DNA of 64,000 bases from Bufo bufo (lineage: Eukaryota; Chordata; Amphibia; Anura; Bufonidae), in assembly GCF_905171765.1 (NCBI RefSeq), contig NC_053394.1:159907256-159971255 (forward strand), in the 5' to 3' direction. Position 1 is the stretch's first letter, and each line of letters begins with the position of its first letter. The notes under the pieces were generated by a model. That model did not search any database. It had not been told where the DNA came from and was given only the letters and a program-made list of their open reading frames with translations. The position numbers and the translations under genes are program-made. Shown in pieces: positions 12,114 through 22,202 of this stretch.

Positions 12114-12430
12114 AAATGTACTTAAAAGGGTTATCCAGGAAATGACAATCATGACCTAATCTCCGAATAGGTCATCATTATCACATCAGCTGTTCCAGGG
12201 AGCCTCCATGCTCACCAGAGCTCTGGAGCAAGAAGGGGTTCCCAGAAGCTTTCCAAGCACAATGCCGTACATAACACAGTGGCTGTGCTTGGTATTGCAG
12301 ATCATTCCTATTCACTTCAATGGGGCTGAGCTACAACTAGGCTGACTGATGTATGATGTCACATGGCCTATATATGTGTGAGATGAGAAAAGAGCTCCCA
12401 TTGTGTGAACATTGTATTTGTGTAAATTAA
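12114..12430. repeat. Dispersed GGGTTATCCAGGAA-type repeat
   Basis: The segment starts AAAAGGGTTATCCAGGAAATGA, contains TAGGTCAT repeated in both orientations and TTCACTTCAATGGGGCTGAG, and has no coding sequence. It looks like a short dispersed non-autonomous repeat; the class is not determined. Confidence 0.4.
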
Positions 12431-12432
12431 GT

Positions 12433-13134
12433 TAAAGGGGTTGTCTGGGTTCAGAGCCGAACCCGAACATATCACCATTTTTACCCAGGCAGCCCCTCTG
12501 ACTTGAGCATTGGAGCAGTTCAGCGCAGGGCAAAGAATTTTCTTGAGTTCCGGTGACGAACCGTGCTCTCTTTAGGGTGCGCGATCCTGGTGCGATCAAG
12601 GGCTCTTTTATTTACCATAACACACTGCCGGCGGAGGTTTCCGCCCAGCAGTGAGCAGGCTTTAGCGCTACCCTAGCCTGTAAAACGGCTAGGGCACCGC
12701 TAAACCAGGCCCATCAGAGCCGGTGATGTCACCGAACACACTGCTGGGCGGAAGCCTCCGCCCGGCAGTGTGTTATGGTAAATAAAAGAGCCCTTGATCG
12801 CACCAGGATCGCGCACCCAATCGCAGTGAAGAGCGTCATAGCCAGGGAGAAGGTGAGCTTTTTTTTCCCCCTGGCTGTGACGCTTTCCGCTGTGATTGGA
12901 CCGCGCTACAGCCAGGGAGAAGGAGATGCCTGTTAAGAAACAGGGCAGTCTCCTCCTCCCTGTACCGATGCTATTCATTAGCATACCAGGTGGGAAAGTG
13001 AACGGGGGGCACAGCGGGCAAACGGAGCGGCGCCCAGACAAACTAGTAAGTGATATTACATCCCTGCACTATGCCCTACATAACCTGCTAGTTATTTCAT
13101 AATGTCTGGACCCATGAAAGGTCCTCTTTAAGTA
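12433..13134. mobile_element. Foldback/MITE with nested hairpins
   Basis: The segment begins TTAAAGGGGTTGTC and ends GAAAGGTCCTCTTTAA. Inside, 12578-12660 (GCGCGATCCTGGTGCGATCA...) pairs with 12740-12820 on the opposite strand. Its right end and the GAACGGAGCGGCGCCCAG-like block match the element at 55541-56021. A TTAA at each border suggests the same TTAA-site class. It is non-coding. Confidence 0.6.
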
Positions 13135-13149
13135 AACTACGGCCTACAT

Positions 13150-13889
13150 ATGGACACCACACTTCTCAGTCTCTGTTCTTATTCTGTATGTATGGAAACT
13201 TTCTTGTTCTGTATAGTATACTTCTCAATATCTGCTCTTATTCTGTATATTTTGACACTACACGGTATCACTTCTCCTGTTCTGTATCCTGGGTGTAATT
13301 CTCATTATCTGCTCTTATTCTGTATATATGGAAACAGCACAGTACCACTTCTCCTGCTCTGTATACTGGGTGTTATCCTCAGTATATGCTCGTATTCTGT
13401 ATATATGGACACTGCACAGTACCACTTACCTTGCCCTGTACACTGGGTGTAATTCTCAGTATCTGCTCTTATTCTGTCTATATACGGACACTGCACAGTA
13501 CCACTTCTCCTGTCCTGTATGCTGTGTGTAATTCTCAATATATGCTCTTATTCTGTATATATGGAAACAGCACAGTACAACTTCTCCTGCTCTGTATACT
13601 GGGTGTAACCCTCAGTATATGCTCTTATTTTGTATATATAGACACTGCACAGTACCACATCCCTTGTCCTGCACACTGGGTGTTATCCTCAGTATCTGCT
13701 CTTATTCTGTATATAAGGACACTGCACAATTCCACTTCTCCTGTCCTGTGTACTGGTGTAATTCTCAGTATCTGATCTTATTCTGTATAAATGGACACTG
13801 CACAGTACCACTTCTCCTGTCCTGTATGCTGTGTGTAATTCTCAGTATCAGCTCTTATTCTGTATATATAGAAACTGCACAGTACCACT
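13150..13889. repeat. Minisatellite of about 77 bp, nine to ten units
   Basis: The marker TATTCTGTATATATGG recurs, with changes, at about 13316, 13393, 13470, 13550, 13627, 13705, 13779 and 13857, with spacing 74-80 bp. Each unit carries GCACAGTACCACTTCTCCTG. Several open frames run through it only because the repeat lacks stops. The BEL 5' LTR starts directly at its right edge. Confidence 0.85.
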
Positions 13890-15606
13890 TGTAGGTGGCC
13901 AGCTAAGACCTGTCCTAGGTTGCTAATATAGCTTGTGTGTTTATACAGCTAGACCTGCCAATAAACTTAATACAGTGCATATGTTTGTGTGTTAAAGTCA
14001 AAAGCAGAGTTATTTACAGTGACTTCATGTTTGAATGTCATATAACTGTTATATATTGTGTTCACAGAAGCAGAAAAGACAAATATGCCTTTAAGATTCA
14101 TTATATAATGTAAGGTAAGCTCAATGACACAGCAGAAACAACAGAAAGCATAGAGTTAAAGGGAACCTGTCACCTAAAAAATACCTCCCAAACCACCAGC
14201 ATTACCTTAAAGCAGCCAGCAGTATGTTCCTAAAGATCCTTTTCTTCCTCCAGCCAGATGCACCAAAATCGTGAAAAACGAACTTTAATTCCCTGCACAC
14301 GCCATGTAAAAGCAGAGTTTGAAGTCAAGGGGGCAGCGGCCTCCTCGCTTTAAGTCAAGCTAAGCCCGCCCCTTACCCGTCCTCCCTTCACTGTGATTGA
14401 CATCCTGCTGTGAGGCTGGGATAGTGCAAGCCTCCACATGTGCGGTGCGCTCTTTGTCACTGCGCGATCACATCTTCGGCTCCCGCACTCAGCCGGCCGC
14501 CTTTCTACCTCTGTGCAAGCGCCGGGCGCGCACGCACGATGAAAAAGCCCGGCGCATGCTCAGAGAGAGGAAAGCGGCCGGCTGAGTGCAGGAGCCGGAG
14601 ATGGGATCGCGTAGTGACAAGGAGCGCACCGCACATGCGCGAGACTTGCACGATCCCAGCCTCACAGCAGGATGTCAATCACAGTGAAGGGAGGACTGGT
14701 AAGGGGCGGGCTTAGCTTGATTTGAAGCAAAGAGGCGGCTGCCCCCTTGACTTCAAACTCTGTCGGAGGAAGAAAAGGATCTTTAGGAGCATACTGCTGG
14801 CTACTTTAAGGTAATGCTGGTGGTTTGGGAGGAGTTTTTTAGGTGACAGGTTCCCTTTAAGCTGTTGTTACTGAGCTGGAGGTAAGACCAATCACAGCCT
14901 GCCTCACACTTAGCAGGAGACTCGGCCAATCACAGCAAGCCTCACACATCCTGTGTGGGAAATTCCCCTAGCAGGAGCTGCTAGAATCATTACACCAGAG
15001 AAGAGGAGCTGAACAGACATTCAATCCATTAAGAGCTGTGTTTTATGGAAGCAGAGAGGCCAAAATAGTTCCACCATACAAATTGCGACCAAATTTCAAT
15101 CCAAACTACAAATTCCAAATTCCATATTGCAATCCAAATTGCATACAATCTGCAAATAGTAACTGCATACTGCAAACCAAGTTGAGCAAGTAGAACTATT
15201 AGTTAGACCTCAGATATACCTCTCAGAGAGATCATAAAGTGCTTAAATAACTTAAAGTAAGAGTACAGATACTGAAAATATAAATATATCCACCATTTTA
15301 TGTTGAATGACAAGATTGAACAGTTGAACTACCATCTTATGCATACCGCCATTTTATGAATCTTTATGCAACACGTGTTTTGTACATGGACTATCTGCTG
15401 CAGATGCAGCAGTGTTATATGAAGAAAAGTTAATAAAGAAGTTATTGCAAGCATTTGGTGTGCTCTTTAAACCTACTGTTTCAATAGAACGGCGCTAGAG
15501 GAATTAAAGAGTAATAGACAGTCTGGTTAGACTATAAAGTCAGAGATATCAAAGTTCTTCTAATGCCACAGCGCAAAAGGTACTTCATAGTGCTGCGCCT
15601 GCCACA
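13890..15606 (+). mobile_element. 5' LTR of the large Pao/BEL element
   Basis: The span runs from TGTAGGTGGCCAGC to CTGCGCCTGCCACA and matches the 3' LTR at 56510-57594. A palindromic MITE (14160-14856) accounts for its extra length; without it the LTR is about 1.0 kb. It carries a poly(A) signal AATAAA around 15432 followed by GTTATTGCAAGCATTTGGTGTG. The left flank CCACT does not match the right flank of the 3' LTR, which is odd for a simple insertion. Confidence 0.85.
14160..14856. mobile_element. Palindromic MITE at a TTAA site
   Basis: TTAA flanks both ends (14156-14159 and 14857-14860). The terminal repeats AGGGAACCTGTCACCTAAAAA and TTTTTTAGGTGACAGGTTCCCT extend as long arms of roughly 150 bp or more with a GC-rich centre. 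The LTR copy at 56770 reads GAGTTAAACTG without it, so the empty site is known. It is non-coding and of the piggyBac/Kolobok type by its duplication. Confidence 0.85.
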
Positions 15607-15982
15607 GTGGAACTATTACCCTCAGAGGGTGAAGTGATAGTGCTTCTCAACTTGCACAGTAAAGAGCGCATTAGAGCAGCGGAGCGCCAGCATATACCGC
15701 CGCGCATCAACTGTTCCCTGAGTGAGCAAGCAAAGACACCTCAGCAGAGCTAACATAGAGGCCATAGAACGTGTGCATTAGTCAAACTGCAGCCGACTCT
15801 TAAAGTGGCAGAACGGCAGAGGCAAAATAATCAGAGAAAGAGCGCAAACCCTCCTGCGATCCCTAGAGAGAGAAAGAGGCGCATGGTGGAAGGCCAAAGT
15901 CCAGAGCTAGAGTACCCGCACCGCTATCCACGAAGAGGCCACGTACTGTAGCCAGCTAGTTTCCCGCCTCTAGGCCCAAAGC

Positions 15983-16818
15983 TTGCGGCAGCGTATCCAA
16001 GCCAGCGCATCGCAAGTCTGCACAGAGCAGAGTACTGCAGTAACTAAAGATTTGGTAAAGCTCATGAGAGAACTATCATCTTCAGAAAAGTATGATGAAG
16101 TTAAAGCAAGAACAAGTAGAATGAATGAGCTTTTTATGGTAGACTATGCTAGCTCCTTAGGTGGTACCCCAATCTCAAGTGTGACTTCCTTTGCTAGCAG
16201 AAGTGCCACCCACATATTAAAGTCCTCAAATACTTCAGCCAAAAGAAAGGAATTAGCTGAACAACTTTCTGTCAAGAGAGCAGAAATTGAGATGGAAGCT
16301 GCCATTGAGGCGCAGCGCCAACTGATGGCTGAAAAGGATGCACAATGCTATCGGATGGAAGCTAAATAGGAGGCACAACGCCATCAAATGGAAGCTGAAA
16401 TGGAAGCACAGCGCCAACAGATGGAAAGGCAGAAAGAAGTTAAGATCATAGAAGCCAGACTCAGAGTACACGAGGAGGATATGAGTCATAGGTTTAAATT
16501 TGTACTAAGTGAAGAAAAAGACTCTTTTCCTTCATACGCTTAAGAAAATGAAAAGAAATCTCCAGCACTTAGTGAGGAAATATGTCATTATCCTTCCATC
16601 CTTGCCCAGAAAAACAAAGAGAGGCCTAGTCCAGTGTTAGAAAAAAAAGTGTGTGAATTTACCCTCTATCTCTACCAGAAAAGATGAAGAAAGAGACTCC
16701 CCTAATTCAGAACTAAGTGAGAAAATAGAACCGGATGATTCTATTCCTAGATGCCATGGCAATGCTCAGGAGAATGCAACCATTGTCCAGCAAGACCACA
16801 GAGAACAGTCCTAGCTAG
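15983..16818 (+). pseudogene. BEL gag, N-terminal part
   Basis: A frame of 128 codons starts at 15983. It is rich in Glu, Gln, Ala and Lys, with coiled-coil-like repeats (EAQRQLMAEKDAQ). It stops at TAG 16367-16369, after which the same frame continues with more Gln/Glu repeats and further stops. Gag then breaks at 16819, where the hAT element begins, and resumes at 32588. Position after the 5' LTR, the coiled-coil, and the continuation into a DUF1759-like region support a Pao/BEL gag. It is dead through the stops and the insertion. Confidence 0.7.
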
Positions 16819-17192
16819 TAGAGTTGAGCGAACACCTGGATGTTCGGGTTCGAGAAGTTCGGCCGAACTTCCCGGAAATGTTCTGGTTCGGGATCCGAAC
16901 CCGAACCGAACTTCGTCCCGAACCCGAACCCCATTGAAGTCAATGGGGACCCGAACTTTTGGGCACTAAAAAGGCTGTAAAACAGCCCAGGAAAGAGCTA
17001 GAGGGCTGCAAAAGGCAGCAACATGTAGGTAAATCCCCTGCAAACAAATGTGGATAGGGAAATGAATTAAAATAAAAATTAAAAAAATAAAAATGAACCA
17101 ATATCAATTGGACAGAGGTCCCATAGCAGAGAATCTGGCTTCACGTCAGCAGAGAATCAGTCTCTTCATGCCATAGCAAAGAATCTGGCTTC

Positions 17193-17782
17193 ATGTCAGC
17201 ACAGAATCAGTCTCTTCATGCCATAGCAGAGAATCTGGCTTCATGTCAGCACAGAATCAGTCTTCATGTCATAACAGAGAATCAGGCTTCACGTCACCCA
17301 CCACTGGAACAGGCCACTGTCACACATTTAGGCCCCGGCACCCAGACAGAGGAGAGCAGTCCCGTAACAGAGAATCTGGACTTATGTCAGCACAGAATCT
17401 GTCTTCATGTCATAGCAGAGAATCAGGCTTCACGTCACCCACCACTGGAACAGGCCACTGTCACACATTTAGGCCCCGGCACCCAGACAGAGGAGAGCGG
17501 TCCCGTAACAGAGAATCTGGCCTTATGTCAGCACAGAATCTGTCTTCATGTCATAGCAGAGAATCAGGCTTCACGTCACCCACCACTGGAACAGGCCACT
17601 GTCACACATTTAGGCCCCGGCACCCAGACAGAGGAGAGCGGTCCCGTAACAGAGAATCTGGCCTTATGTCAGCGCAGAATCTGTCTTCATGTCATAGCAG
17701 AGAATCAGGCTTCACGTCACCCACCACTGGAACAGGCCACTGTCACACATTTAGGCCCCGGCACCCAGACAGAGGAGAGGTT
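17193..17782. repeat. 141-bp tandem array in the hAT 3' region
   Basis: The marker AGGCTTCACGTCACC recurs at 17284, 17425, 17566 and 17707, exactly 141 bp apart. Units are nearly identical and contain GGCCACTGTCACACATTTAG. The unit length is 47 codons, so frames stay open through the array and give two long repetitive frames that I do not regard as genes. The same array occurs at 63540-64000. Confidence 0.95.
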
Positions 17783-17896
17783 CATTCAACTTTGGGTTGC
17801 CCCGCAATATAATGGTAAAATGAAATTAAAAATAGTATTGAATGAGGAAGTGCCCTGGAGTAGAATAATATATTGTTAAGGGGAGGTAGTTAATAT

Positions 17897-20203
17897 CTAA
17901 TCTGCACAAGGGATGGACAGGTCCTGTGGGATCCATGCCTGGTTCATTTTTATGAACGTCAGCTTGTCCACATTGGCTGTAGACAGGCGGCTGCGTTTGT
18001 CTGTAATGACGCCCCCTGCCGTGCTGAATACACGTTCAGACAAAACGCTGGCCGCCGGGCAGGCCAGCACCTCCAAGGCATAAAAGGCTAGCTCTGGCCA
18101 CGTGGACAATTTGGAGACCCAGAAGTTGAATGGGGCCGAACCATCAGTCAGTACGTAGAGGGGTGTGCACAGGTACTGTTCCACCATGTTAGTGAAATGT
18201 TGCCTCCTGCTAACACGTTCCGTATCAGGTGGTGGTGCACTTAGCTGTGGCGTGTTGACAAAACTTTTCCACATCTCTGCCATGCTAACCCTGCCCTCAG
18301 AGGAGCTGGGCGTGACACAGCTGCGTTGGCGACCTCTTGCTCCTCCTCTGCCTTCGCCTTGGGCTTCCACTGGTTCCCCTGTGACATTTGGGAATGCTCT
18401 CAGTAGCGCGTCTACCAACGTGCGCTTGTACTCGCGCATCTTCCTATCACGCTCCAGTGTAGGAAGTAAGGTGGGCACATTGTCTTTGTACCGGGGATCC
18501 AGCAGGGTGGCAACCCAGTAGTCCGCACACGTTAAAATGTGGGCAACTCTGCTGTCGTTGCGCAGGCACTGCAGCATGTAGTCGCTCATGTGTGCCAGGC
18601 TGCCCAGAGGTAAGGACAAGCTGTCCTCTGTGGGAGGCGTATCGTCATCGTCCTGTGTTTCCCCCCAGCCACGCACCAGTGATGGGCCCGAGCTGCTTTG
18701 GGTGCCACCCCGCTGTGAACATGCTTCATCCTCATCCTCCTCCACCTCCTCCTCATCCTCGTCCTCCTCATCCTCCAGTAGTGGGCCCTGTCTGGCCACA
18801 TTTGTACCTGGCCTCTGGTGTTGCAAAAAACCTCCCTCTGAGTCACTTCGAAGAGACTGGCCTGAAAGTGCTAAAAATGACCCCTCTTCCTCCTCTTCCT
18901 CCTGGGCCACCTCCTCTTCCATCATCGCCCTAAGTGTTTTCTCAAGGAGACATAGAAGTGGTATTGTAACGCTGATAACGGCGTCATCGCCACTGGCCAT
19001 GTTGGTGGAGTACTCGAAACAGCGCAACAGGGCACACAGGTCTCGCATGGAGGCCCAGTCATTGGTGGTGAAGTGTGTCTGATCCACAGTGCGACTGACC
19101 CGTGCGTGCTGCAGCTGAAACTCCACTATGGCCTGCTGCTGCTCGCACAGTCTGTCCAGCATATGCAAGGTGGAGTTCCACCTGGTGGGTACGTCGCATA
19201 TGAGGCGGTGAGCGGGAAGGCCGAAGTTACGCTGTAGCGCAGACAGGCGAGCAGCGGCAGGGTGTGAACGCCGGAAGCGCGAACAGACGGCCCACACTTT
19301 ATGCAGCAGCTCTGACATGTCGGGGTAGTTGTGAATGAACTTCTGCACCACCAAATTCAGCACATGCGCCAGGCAAGGGATGTGCGTCAAACCGGCTAGT
19401 CCCAGAGCTGCAACGAGATTTCGCCCATTATCGCACACCACCAGGCCGGGCTTGAGGCTCACCGGCAGCAACCACTCGTCGGTCTGTTGTTCTATACCCC
19501 GCCACAACTCCTGTGCGGTGTGGGGCCTGTCCCCCAAACATATGAGTTTAAGAATGGCCTGCTGACGTTTACCCCGGGCTGTGCTGAAGTTGGTGGTGAA
19601 GGTGTGTGGCTGACTGGATGAGCAGGTGGAAGAAGAGGAGGAGGAAGCTGGGTAGGAGGAGGAGGAGACAGGAGGCAAAGAATGTTGCCCTGCGATCCTT
19701 GGCGGCGGAAGGACGTGCGCCAAACAGCTCTCCGCCTGGGGCCCAGCCGCCACTACATTTACCCAGTGTGCAGTTAGGGAGATATAGCGTCCCTGGCCGT
19801 GCTTACTGGTCCACGTATCTGTGGTTAGGTGGACCTTGCCACAGATGGCGTTGCGCAGTGCACACTTGATTTTATCGGACACTTGTTTGTGCAGGGAAGG
19901 CACGGCTCTCTTGGAGAAGTAGTGGCGGCTGGGAACAACATACTGTGGGACAGCAAGCGACATGAGCTGTTTGAAGCTGTGTGTGTCCACCAGCCTAAAT
20001 GACAGCATTTCATAGGCCAGTAGTTTAGAAATGCTGGCATTCAGGGCCAGGGATCGAGGGTGGCTAGGTGGGAATTTACGCTTTCTCTCAAATGTTTGTG
20101 AGATGGAGAGCTGAACGCTGCCGTGTGACATGGTTGAGATGCTTGGTGACGCAGGTGGTGGTGTTGGTGGTACATCCCATGTTTGCTGGGCGGCAGGTGC
20201 CAA
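17897..20203 (-). CDS. hAT transposase, catalytic and dimerisation part
   Basis: This 768-codon frame is the main body of a hAT transposase of the BED-finger type, which would cut and paste the element in the nucleus. Visible features in order are: the first catalytic Asp in LTTDTWTS (about residue 129); a Ser-rich linker; the second Asp in VVCDNGRN (about 258); the CLAHVLNLVV motif and RWNST tryptophan motif; a long acidic Glu/Asp tract; and the C-terminal dimerisation region with CPAASVLSERVFSTAGG, which holds the catalytic Glu. No internal stop is seen. The listed Met is not the native start: BED-finger and N-terminal parts lie upstream (20041-20479 and 29853-30699), separated by a frame change in a CAG/GGC-repeat stretch near 20220-20290 and by a retrovirus. 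The protein is probably not made today. Confidence 0.9.
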   Translation of the reverse strand: MAPAAQQTWDVPPTPPPASPSISTMSHGSVQLSISQTFERKRKFPPSHPRSLALNASISKLLAYEMLSFRLVDTHSFKQLMSLAVPQYVVPSRHYFSKRAVPSLHKQVSDKIKCALRNAICGKVHLTTDTWTSKHGQGRYISLTAHWVNVVAAGPQAESCLAHVLPPPRIAGQHSLPPVSSSSYPASSSSSSTCSSSQPHTFTTNFSTARGKRQQAILKLICLGDRPHTAQELWRGIEQQTDEWLLPVSLKPGLVVCDNGRNLVAALGLAGLTHIPCLAHVLNLVVQKFIHNYPDMSELLHKVWAVCSRFRRSHPAAARLSALQRNFGLPAHRLICDVPTRWNSTLHMLDRLCEQQQAIVEFQLQHARVSRTVDQTHFTTNDWASMRDLCALLRCFEYSTNMASGDDAVISVTIPLLCLLEKTLRAMMEEEVAQEEEEEEGSFLALSGQSLRSDSEGGFLQHQRPGTNVARQGPLLEDEEDEDEEEVEEDEDEACSQRGGTQSSSGPSLVRGWGETQDDDDTPPTEDSLSLPLGSLAHMSDYMLQCLRNDSRVAHILTCADYWVATLLDPRYKDNVPTLLPTLERDRKMREYKRTLVDALLRAFPNVTGEPVEAQGEGRGGARGRQRSCVTPSSSEGRVSMAEMWKSFVNTPQLSAPPPDTERVSRRQHFTNMVEQYLCTPLYVLTDGSAPFNFWVSKLSTWPELAFYALEVLACPAASVLSERVFSTAGGVITDKRSRLSTANVDKLTFIKMNQAWIPQDLSIPCAD

Positions 20204-20479
20204 CGTTCCTCCAGAGGAAGAGGCCGAGGCGGCGGCAGCAGCAGCAGAAGAGGCCAGGCGGCGGCAGCAGCAGAAGAGGCAGCAGGGGGAGCCTGAGTGA
20301 CTTCCTTGTTTTTAAGGTGTTTACTCCACTGCAGTTCATGCTTTGCATGCAGATGCCTGGTCATGCAGGTTGTGCTAAGGTTCAGAACGTTAATGCCTCG
20401 CTTCAGGCTCTGATGGCACAGCGTGCAAACCACTCGGGTCTTGTCGTCAGCACATTGTTTGAAGAAGTGCCATGCCAGG
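20204..20479 (-). pseudogene. hAT transposase BED zinc-finger segment
   Basis: On the minus strand this segment encodes a BED-type DNA-binding finger: LAWHFFKQC, then VVCTLCHQSL, then the paired histidines in TRHLHAKH. It leads into an Ala/Leu-rich low-complexity tract. The tract shifts frame relative to the catalytic segment at 17897-20203, most simply by an indel in the GGC/CAG repeats around 20220-20290. Its upstream side ends at 20479, where the retroviral LTR begins; the frame resumes at 29858 with the TSD as the overlap. Confidence 0.85.
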
Positions 20480-20937
20480 TGAAAGGAATCCATGTTCTTT
20501 ATTATGTCAAAATGAATTCTGCTTTTTGCTGAAGTTTTGTTTCTATGTTAGGTACTAACTCTGATTGCTGTGAAACTAATATACTGTAAGGTTTCTATTC
20601 TCTGTAACCCTGAATCTTATCTCTTTGGCACTACTCCCGGACAATATTCCTAATATGGAAGTTCCGTTTTTGTTTCTATTTCTCTGAGCGTAGAATGAAA
20701 CGTGTTAATATGATAGGTTAAATACATAACATACGATGATATGCTAATAAAGAGGGTAAAGCCCCCTCTATATAACCTGTGTGCATTAAAAAAAAACCTC
20801 AGAGTGTTCATTCAGTACATCACTGTTGTGTCTTTCGTTACCTACTGAGTGAAGCGCTCTCCTGACGTCAGAAAGGGACTCAAACCAAGCCGATACTAGA
20901 AGTTTGGTGCCAGGGGTACCAAGTGGGACTCCTATCA
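20480..20937 (+). repeat. Retroviral 5' LTR
   Basis: The LTR begins TGAAAGGAATCC and ends GGACTCCTATCA (short inverted ends TGA/TCA). It holds AATAAA near 20745 and a TATA-like CTCTATATAACC near 20766-20777. It differs from the 3' LTR at four sites I can see: T/A and G/T near 20502-20514, C/T in CTACTCC-GG, and A/T in the A-run near 20795. Confidence 0.95.
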
Positions 20938-20939
20938 GT

Positions 20940-20962
20940 TTGGGGGCTCATGTCCGGGGATC
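20940..20962 (+). promoter_or_regulatory. Proline-tRNA-like primer-binding site
   Basis: TTGGGGGCTCATGTCCGGGG follows the 5' LTR by two bases. It matches the proline primer site (TGGGGGCTCGTCCGGGAT) apart from a small insertion in the middle. Proline primers are common among gammaretrovirus-like ERVs. Confidence 0.75.
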
Positions 20963-21587
20963 GAGAAGGTTTTCCTCGTGTTCGGTAAGGAAGGCATCTG
21001 TTATTGTCCACTGGCCGATCCGAGGACCACGTCTCGATCTAGTAAGTAGAACCTACAACTTCTAGTATAATTACTGTATCAGGGATACAGGGTACAGACT
21101 CCGGGAGTCTGGGGGAGTGACCCGGGGACTCCGGGAGTCCGCCGTGAGGATCACTCAGAAAAAATATAGTGCGCACTACATAATATTGTCTCAGGGAGAC
21201 AAGGATGGAGCTTGGTTTGACTCTTTTAACGTTGTTTTAAAGTATAAGATTATTAGAGTTGAGATAAGGATACTGATGTCCGGGTGGTAAGTGTACGGAC
21301 TGAAGTTCACTATTTGCATAGAGTTTTAAGGACATTGCATTGTTGTTTTACTGTGTTGCGGAGGTCTGCAATACGCCCCACCCCCGGCTGGGAGCAATCC
21401 ATTAACCCGCAGATAGGTGAACACAAGCGGCAGACCAAAGCAACAAATTATATGTTTGATGAGACACTCTGATATTTTCTGATCAGACCTGAGTCCTTTG
21501 CCTAGTTGACAGCATTAATTTGTCGAATCCTTAACGCTTCAGTGCAGCCAGTCCTAGGAAAGTAGCATCATTAAAATATCAGACGGA
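20963..21587 (+). promoter_or_regulatory. Retroviral leader with candidate splice donors
   Basis: This non-coding leader lies between the primer site and the gag start. It contains GATCTAGTAAGTAG at 21036-21049, a good splice-donor match (AG/GTAAGT-like), and a second GGTAAGGA near 20980. Such a donor would join to an acceptor upstream of env, and a candidate is seen at 27031-27045. Packaging structure cannot be judged by eye. Confidence 0.45.
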
Positions 21588-21900
21588 ATGGGGTCACAAG
21601 GGTCTAAAACAAATCATCCCAAACCTGAGACGGGAGAAACATGCAAAGTTTATGTTGCACGGTGTAGTCCCACAAATTACTTCCTATTTAACCCATGGGT
21701 GGATAACTTAGCTGGATGGACTGAGTTCATGCAAGCTGCTAGCCCCTTTTTCCCAGGGACGGCGATAATAGCCCGTACCACATGGACATGATAAAGGGTC
21801 TTTGTCTGGGAGACAAAGAAGCATGGCCACATTTTGACCATGACCCGTCCTAGGATATGGATTACATGATACAAAGAAGTAGGGAATCCTGCAGAGTAAG
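21588..21900 (+). pseudogene. Retroviral gag, matrix N-terminus remnant
   Basis: The frame starts MGSQGSK, a Gly-2 myristoylation-type start expected of a matrix domain, and runs 67 codons to a stop. A neighbouring frame continues with aromatic and acidic matrix-like residues to about 21900. Capsid and nucleocapsid are absent: the sequence passes into the giant palindrome at 22203. It is a truncated, frameshifted gag. Confidence 0.65.
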
Positions 21901-22202
21901 TGATGTTATATGTGTAATATTATTATAGAAGACAAAAATTGTTCAATAATTTTCTTTCCCCAGCAGTGTAATGTGAGAATCCAGTTTTTAACAAGAATTA
22001 TTATATATGTACAACATTAACTAAGAACACCTGACATATAAAATGATTTGGGTTTAACAAAATGACTTTATGATTATAACTTGTACAGTAGGTGAACCCG
22101 ATTTTGTGTCAATCTCGCTGTATTTCTCGGCGAGATTGAGCACATACGAGCCCCATCGCGGGAGCCAGCGCCGAGCTGGCTTGCCGCGATGGAGACAGAG
22201 CC

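Noticed and set aside
13150..13894. Cys/Tyr/Leu-rich frames that look like a membrane protein
   Set aside because: They are translations of the 77-bp minisatellite and shift frame between units.
17193..17782. Possible CRISPR array
   Set aside because: Units are 141 bp and nearly identical throughout, without unique spacers; the context is a vertebrate transposon.
17193..17879. Long repeat-protein-like frames on the plus strand (228 and 189 codons)
   Set aside because: They arise because the 141-bp tandem unit is a multiple of three; two different frames are open over the same array, and there is no domain or start context.
18588..19082. Ser-rich frame of 164 codons on the plus strand
   Set aside because: It is the antisense of the acidic Glu/Asp tract in the hAT transposase.
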